A stretch of 38,472 nucleotides of DNA from Schizochytrium sp. CCTCC M209059. Its lineage: Eukaryota > Sar > Bigyra > Thraustochytrida > Thraustochytriidae. A program made the translations under genes and the position numbers. Of the stretch, positions 28,413 through 36,000 are shown in pieces. The stretch is from positions 82,735 through 121,206 of the forward strand of contig KN805453.1 of the NCBI GenBank assembly GCA_000818945.1, written 5' to 3'. Positions within the stretch are counted from its first letter, which is position 1; each line of letters starts with the position of its first letter. Below the pieces are notes generated by a model that was not told the origin of the DNA, did not search any database, and saw only the letters and a list, made by a program, of their open reading frames with translations.

Positions 28413-31400
28413 TTAAAGTCTAAAGCGAGCCCCAATAATATCCGGCGTGAGCAGCGGCTGCAGCTTCTTCAGAACCTCTTTGCGCTTGTCACCGCTCTTA
28501 ATGCGCTTCGTCATATACTGACGGAGACGCTGCGCCCGGACTTTTGCCCAGGCCTCTTGCACTGTCCCAAAGTCGGCATAGTATGGGTCTGCGCTCCGTT
28601 TTGACGGGCAATTGGCAACGTGCTGGTGACAGCCTTGGCTACTGTTCCCGGTATCTTTGAGACACCATGCGCAAAAATAGCATGAGCAGTTGTTGCTACA
28701 CTTGAGCGCACAACACCCATCAAAATCGGCAAAGGCTGCCGAGCAGCGGGGGCACGACATGGTCAAGATCTCATTCTGGATCTTGCGAAGATGATTCTGG
28801 GTTTCCGGATCAAGTCCATGATCGCGAAGTGCTTCATCGACGCGCCGCTGGACATCACGTTCGTGCTGCCGTGCCAATTCACGTTCAGTATGCTGGCGCA
28901 CAATCTTTTGAAGCACCTTGTAGACCTTTTCTGGTACCGCAGCTGCAATGGTACGCCCTGATATGTCGAGATCGCAGTCAGGCGTGATACATTTCATGCT
29001 GCCGTTCGCAAGAATTTGCACATGACCGCCAGGTTCCTCTGCAGCTTTGATCGCCTGCTGCAGACATGTTTTGCATGTAAAGTGCGCATCGTCGCAGGCA
29101 ACGCCCTCAGCGATAGGAAAGGTATCCAAGCAGATCGCGCACGCTACAACCTGGATTGGCTCGACCTGAAAGGCTTGGTGTCGCAAGGCCACTAATGCAG
29201 ACGGTCGCTCACGTGGATCTCTCGCTGTCAGCCTTGTCGTGAGATTCTGAAGCGCTTGTGACATTTGACAACCCTGGAAAAGCTCCTTGAGCACCATTCC
29301 GACCGAATACATGTCCACTGCAGGCTCGACCCTTTCGACATTTGCATTGCGGAGCTCAGGCGCCAAGTATTTGGCGGTCGCTTGCATGGGCTGCGTCATT
29401 GTCACGTCGTGCGTTTGAACACCATCAAAATCGCCGAGCACAGGTGAGAGACCTCTGGCAAGAAAGATGTTTTCCGGTTTGATGTCGCAGTGAACGAGAT
29501 CCCGCGAATGCAAGTCGTGAAGCCCCGAAAGAAGACCGATGGCTATCCTTTTGCGCGTGGCCACGTCTGCGTGCGCGTTGTCCCGGATCCAGGCGAATAA
29601 ATCTCCACCTGGATAATAGGGCATAATAACACAGCCATGCTGAGCATCCTGCATAAAGGCACCCTCGATGCGAACGACATAGGCCGAGCGCATCTCGGCA
29701 AGAGCCTTAACTTGGCGATAAAAGCGGCCGCTCCAAGTGTCATTGGCAAGGTGAAAGGTCTTGAGCACGAGAGTTCGACCATCAGATGCCCGTACTTTCT
29801 GCACCATTTTGCCAGGCTTCGACGCGAGCCCAGCAAGGGTTGCAAAGCTCTCTCGCTTGACATGGCTAAGCCAAAGACCAGCCTTTGACAGCTCGCGAGG
29901 CACTCCGTCGCTTATTCCGATGCGCTTCAGCCACTCTTGGTCGCCCAGCAATTCTGGATAGTGCACCTTCGCGTGGCGAAGCACACGAGCGCGCTCCTTG
30001 CACAGACGCCTGTCCAGCTTGTAGACGCTGCCGATCTTTGCGAGCTCTCTCTGGAGTTTAGGAAGTTTGGCTCGAGCTTCGTTGTCACCGTCGTCTGCAT
30101 CCTCTTTTGCATCCTCGAGTTCTCGAACGATCCTCTTGCGCTTCTTCCGGGAGTCACGAAGGTCTTGAACAAGCGATTCTGCGCGGTCCGTGTCTGGCAT
30201 CTTGAGCCCTGGCTCGAGCCTAGAAAGACGATCTTGAAGGTCGTTGATGGTATTCTCCGTGCGAGATACCTTCTCCGCAATGGTTCGCTCGTAAAATGAT
30301 AAAGTCACAGATAGCGCATGTAGGATACATCTTCGAGGGGCATTTTTCATGGGGTCTTCCGCGCACAATACCTCGAGCTCGGACTGAAACGCAGCCTCTA
30401 CCGCTTCAATGCTACCCCGGAGCTTGGGCATCTGCTCTGGATGCATGAGCGTCATGTAAAATGTCGGCTGTATGCCTATGTTTGTTGTGCTCGCGTCTAG
30501 CGCACGGAGAGAGGCAAGTGAGCGTTCGTGGGCTGCAGAGGTATCATATTGTGTCTCCCATTCTCTGAGTGCTTTGAGCGCAGCTTCTGTCGCTCTTTGT
30601 ACATTTTCAAAGGTAATTGGTTGCGTCGCACGTTTAACCGGCCCTCGCGCAATGTCTTTCCACAGGGTGTAACAGGTATCCACGACGAGTCGCCTATCAG
30701 GATCACATTTAAGTTTGGCAATGTGGTCTTTTACTCCACGAGAGAGAACCTTGCGAATGGACTTTACGAGGTTCTCTCGAATCCTGTTCCGCCTTGATAA
30801 TTTTTCCGGCGCGTGAGCCACCAACGCCTGAAGATTTTGTAACCTCGTCGCCTGAGTTTGAATGCTTGCAAGAGTCTTGTCAAAGGCCTCGAGATCTTCA
30901 AGTGCGTTCTTCCGTGCAAGCTGCTGTATTAATGCCGGGCGCAGCATTTTGTGCAAAACAGGGATACCGCTACCGCGCAGCTTGCGCGCGAAAGCGACCG
31001 TTGCGGCGAGTGTCTCGAGATTCGAGTTCTTTCCGCCTTCTGCAAACGCTTCCGCAAAGATCTGACGCTCCTGTGCGCTGACAATTCCAAGCTCCGCTAA
31101 TCGAGAAAAATCGAGACGACAAGCTTCCTTCAGCGTACGCACTCTTCCTTTGCAAAGTTTTCCCACCAGACTTCGCGATGCGTTGGTTGAAAAACGGGCA
31201 AGTGGGAGTGTTTTAAGAAATTCAAGGAATGCCTTGACATTCCTTTTGGCAGAACCATGCGCGAGAGCTTTGTCCACGCCAAGTTCCTCGCAAGAATGAC
31301 TACCACTTTGCGAGAAGAGATAGACCACCGTTTCCATGCTCGCCTTTTCGTCGCTGGCCTGACAAGCGTACACGAGTGGTGTCATGCCCAGACTGTCGCG

Positions 31401-32179
31401 TGCATTGATTCGGCAGCCGCTGGCGATCGCACTGCGTACCCTGACCAAAGAGCCTTCTTTGCACGCCTTCATGAGCGGTGTCTGACTCTTCGTGTAGAGC
31501 TTACGATTGCGGTGTATAGCAGATGTAATGCGTGCGTTGTCATGCACGAACCTAGATTCGAATCGTATCAGCATTGTCAGTATAATCTGAGCGCAAAGTA
31601 TGTCATCGTTGTTGTCCACGTACGTGAGTTTTTGTAAAGACGTGTTCTCTATGAGTGCGCTTGCCATCGCCGCGGCGCCAGCTGCGCCGATTACATTGTC
31701 CGCTAAGCTAACGAAAAGAGAGAGAACGAGAGGAGCGTCAGTTTCGGAAACGTCGCGACAGTACCGTGCGTCACCCAAGATTGTACATACTCTAATTTCT
31801 GGAGAGTTCTGTTCCGGCCAAGAGCACTTGCGAACGCCGTGGCACCTCGGTTGCCAATTTCGTTTCTCGAAAGGCTGTAATCTGTCAGTGTGTAACATTC
31901 ATCTGGTTTCTTCGCATCTGGACTTACTCGAGTCTCTGCAGTGTGGAATTCCCCGCGAGTGCGTTTGCGAGTAAGATAGCATCTTCATCTCCAATTTTCT
32001 TTTGTGAGAGGCTGATCGAGATTATCGTCGACGGTTGAATTAGTTGACATGTTAGTGCTCCTTGCATCGTGCACGCAAACATTCAAGAGAGCTTACTCGA
32101 GTTTAGTTTGGCCTTTTGCCATGGCTTCGATCGCATCATGAACCTCTTGATCCATCACCTGCCTCTCGGCTTCAGTCAT
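28413..32179 (-). CDS. LRR-ankyrin-kinase-RBR-like protein, paralog A (five exons)
   Basis: My model joins 32179-32097, 32011-31928, 31874-31791, 31707-31624 and 31551-28413, giving 1157 residues in one frame. The four introns are 85, 53, 83 and 72 nt, all GT-AG and all phase 2. Exons 2-4 are 84 nt and each encodes one 28-residue LRR of the ribonuclease-inhibitor type (for example LSRNEIGNRGATAFASAL). Ankyrin repeats follow at about residues 136-205 (SQTPLMKACKEG, DSLGMTPLVYACQA). A long helical and partly coiled-coil region spans about 205-690. The kinase domain covers about 690-905: Lys709 in VLK, HCDIKPEN with Asp801, DFD at 819-821 in place of DFG, and APE. A RING-like C3HC4 cluster starts at Cys916, and a second cysteine cluster starts at Cys1045 with CPRC-x9-C-x4-C. 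The start is uncertain: the frame stays open upstream, with another ATG at 32413. The same-strand paralog lies just upstream. A sensor with kinase and ubiquitin-ligase output is inference. Confidence 0.8.
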
Positions 32180-33060
32180 CGCGCGCGTACACAGCAGAGA
32201 CTGGATGTCCGAAAAGATGGGGCGGATGGGTGAGCGGGCCACGGCGGAACGCGCGCGCGGGCTCGGGCGCGGGGCAGGCGCGGGGGGCGCGGAGAGGGGC
32301 GCGGCGCGATGGGGGGCGGGGTGATGGGGCGCTTGGCGATTGGGCGCTCGGAAATGGCTCGCGCAAAAATTGGGCGTGACGCGCTTATCGGGATCATACG
32401 AGTGGCGTCTCATTGCCAGGTCAGTGTAATGCTGTTCCGGCCTTTGCTGCTGGTGCTGGTGCTGGTGCTGGTGCTGGTGCTGATGCTGGTGCTGCCACGT
32501 CGCCACCGAGGTGCGCCCGGTCTTCGCGTGCGGTGTTCCTGCTGAGCTCGCAAGAGCTCTCGAATCGGGTTTGCACCCGGCTGCCCCGCGAAGAAAATCC
32601 AGCCTGGAGAAAGATCCAGTGATCACGCGTGACCGAGAAGCCACCGTCCGCGACAAGCAGGCGGATGGTCGGACACACGTGATCGTCCGGGAAAGGCAGC
32701 TATGAAGAGAGAGCAACCAGGGCACGATTTTGGCAAGTGCAAGGAAGAGAAGAGGACGACGATGAAGACGCGAAGGCGCGAAGGCCTGCTTGCGGACGGG
32801 GTGCCAGCGACGCAAGCGAGCCACGCGAGGAGCGGTAGTCCAGAAGGTGACTGCGTTTGGCGAGCTGCGGTAAATGAAAGGCGCGTGGGCTGCAATGGCC
32901 ACCTTGCGCCGTTCGACGACTCGACCTTGTGAGCCATCAGCAAACAAGGCCAAAGGGAAAGCCGCAGCAGCGTCTTGGGCCTCAACGAGCACTTCAGGTC
33001 ACCGGCAAACACTCTATCAAGGCAACAACATTTCGAACCTTCTCTCACTGCTTCTACTAT
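32180..33060. other. Region between paralog B 3' end and paralog A start
   Basis: This should hold the B 3' region and the A promoter. In the paralog A frame it stays open on the minus strand up to about 32992, but the translation is Pro/Ala/Arg/His-rich and unlike folded protein. The part after the ATG at 32413 could add 78 residues to paralog A. I see no independent gene. Confidence 0.45.
32446..32494 (+). repeat. GCTGGT hexanucleotide repeat
   Basis: About eight near-perfect GGTGCT units occur just upstream of paralog A. On the minus strand they would read as a His-Gln run, but I do not think this is translated. Confidence 0.85.
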
Positions 33061-36000
33061 TTAAAATCTAAAGTTTTCGCCGACAATATCCGGCGTGAGA
33101 AGAGGACGCAATTTGTTCTCGACGCTGGTACGAACGCCTTGGTCTTTGATTTTCTCTGCCATGTAGCGACGAAGGCGCTGCACTCGAAGCCGAGCCCAGG
33201 CTTGCTGTACGACAGCAAAGTTGCTATAGAATGGGTCTTCTTCATCATCTGGCTTCGACGCACACTGTGCCACGTGCCGATGGCAAGCATTTGTGTCATC
33301 ACCTGTGTCCTGCAGACACCATGCGCAAAAGTAGCATGGGCAAGCGGCACATTTGAGAGCGCAGCAGCCGTCAAAGTCAGCAAAAACTGTCGAGCAACGC
33401 GGGCACGACATGGCGAGAACCTCATTCTGAATGGTACGAATGTGATTCTGCGTTGTCGGGTCCAGCCCATGCTCGCGGAGCGCTGCGTCGACACGATCTT
33501 GGAGCTGGCGCTCTTGCTCGGCTGCGGCGTCTCGCTCGAAATGTGTGCGCACGATGCCGAGCAAAGCTGCAAAGTCTTCGTCTGGAACTGTGGCTGCAAT
33601 CGAACGTCCAAGGATAACAAGATCACAGTCTGGCGCGACACAGCACATGCTTCCATCCCGGAGCACCTTGACGTGCGATTGAGCCTGAGCAGCAGCGCGT
33701 ACGGACATGCTCAGGCACTCTTCGCACGTAAAGTGGCCGTCAGCGCAAGAGACGCCCTCACTAACCGGGTAAACGTCGAGGCATATGCCACACGAGGCCG
33801 CTTTTACGGGCTCAACTTGAAAGGCCTTGTGACGCAAAGCTTGAAGCGCAGTGGGTCGCTGTGTTGGATCTGTAGACTGCAGAGACGAAATGAGCGACTG
33901 CATAGCGTCGGGTATTTCCGAGCCCTCATAGAGATCCGCGAGGACCATTCCCGCGGAGAACAGATCCACAGCGGACTCCACCTTGTTGACATTTCCTACG
34001 CGAAGCTCGGGTGCCATGTATTTAAGGGTGGTCTGTACAGGCTGCGTCATGGTCACATTGTGCATTTGAACACCATCAAAGTCGCCAAGTACGGGTGACA
34101 AGCCTGGGGCGAGAAAGACATTTTCTGGCTTGACGTCGCAGTGCACGAAGCCTTGCGAGTGCAAGTCGTGAAGCCCGGATAAGAGACCGGTGGCGATACG
34201 TCTGCGCGTTGCCACGTCTGCGTGTGGGTTGTCGCGAATCCAGGCGGACAGATCGCCGCCTGAGTAATAAGGTAACAAAGTGCAGCCCTCGCGGTCACCC
34301 TGTGAAAAAGCGCCCCGGATGCGCACGATATAGGCCGAGTTTAATTGAGCAAGAGCTGCGACCTGGCGGTAGAAACGACTGTTCCACTCGTCGTTGGCGA
34401 GATGAAAGGACTTAAGCACAAGGACTGTACCATCCGGATCGCGAACCTTGAACACGGACTTGCCGGGCTTGGACGCAAGATCTGCGATAGTCTCAAAGTC
34501 TCCGCGCTTTGCATTCGTCAGCCAAAGACCCAACGAAGACAGCTCCCGAGGCACGCTCGCATTCATGCCCAAGCACCGGATCCACTCCTGATCTTGGGGC
34601 AACTCCGGGTAGTGTTCCTCCGCATGCCTCAGCACCCGTGCGCGCTTCTTGCGCAGCTCGCTGTCCAGCTTGTAAGCACTCCCGATCTGAGCAAGCTTCT
34701 GTTCGAGGCCAGGAATACTGGCCTTCGCTTGAGCATCTCCGTTGTCAGCGTCCTCGCGGGCGTACTTGAGATCGTGCTCGAGCCGTTCTCTTTTCCGCTT
34801 ACGTTGAGAAATGGAATTAATCAGTTCCGCCAGATGCGATGTGTCTGGTGCCGCGAGCCCGGGAACGTGCCTGGAAAGAGAAACTGAAAGATCATTTGCG
34901 GCAGTCTGCAAGCGCGAGACCTCATTCGTAACTGAGCGGGTGTAGAATGAGATGGAGATGGACAGTGCTCGTCGCACATCTTCTAGCGGGGCGTCTGCCA
35001 TAGGATTGACGTTCGTCAAGACGCTGAGCTCGGCTTCGAATGCTTGCTGCACCGTTTCCAGTTCTGTTGCTAACTCGTTTGTCCTCTCGGGATGTCTCAG
35101 CGTCATAAAGTATGTCGGCTGGATACCAAGGCGCTTGGTGCTCTCATCCAAAGCGTCAATGGTTGCTTCAGTGTGCTTGCGCGCAGCGCTCGTGTCATGT
35201 CGAGTCTCCCAGGCGTTTAATGCCTCCACTGCGGCTTGTGTTGCTTCCTGCACTTGCTCAAAGGTCACTTGTGCGACAGCATCATCAACGTCCACAGGGT
35301 CGTCCAGGATCTCCTTCCACAGACTATGACAGGAGTCTACTGCAGCCTTTGTCACTGGATCGGCTAGTAGTGTCTCCAGCTGACCTTCGACTCCCCCTGA
35401 CAAAGCATTTCGGATACCCGTGACAAGGTCACGTCGAGCTTCATCCCGTTCAGGTACTTTTTCCAAGTCTGTCTTGACAGCCTCCTGGAGCGCAGCCAGT
35501 TCATGCGTTTGCTGTCTATCAAAGTGTGCAAGAGATGCCATCGGGTTCTTGCGCGAGAGCTGCTCGGCAAAAACCTCGTGCAGTCTCGGATGGAGAGTAA
35601 CTTTGCCTTCTCCGCGCTTTGTCCGCGCAAGAGAAACCTCTGTAGCCAATGCTCCAAGGTTGTCTGTTTGATCCATAGCATTACGCACCTTGAGGTCGGG
35701 TGCTCGCTCAGGGTCTGCAAATGCTTGGAGAAGCGCACGACGGTCTTGCGCGCTGACACGAACAGAAGTGAGGAGACAAAACTCTTCTAGCGTTTGCACA
35801 CCTTGATCGAAAAGGTTGACGACCATCATTCGCAGTGCGCTGGTTTGGAGCTGTGCTAGCGGTAACGAGTGTATGAAGGAGAGAAAGGCAGACAGCTCCG
35901 TGTAATGCTTGGAAGAATCATGATTGATGGCCTTCCTTATTCCAAGGGACTCGCTCGAAAGACCTGCGCTGTACTTGAAAAGAAGCTTGGCTAGAAGGAG

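Noticed and set aside
31552..31898. Reading paralog A as one uninterrupted frame starting at 31898
   Set aside because: That frame runs through intron sequence and loses the LRR pattern. Splicing at the GT-AG sites restores three 28-residue LRRs and aligns the ankyrin start with paralog B.
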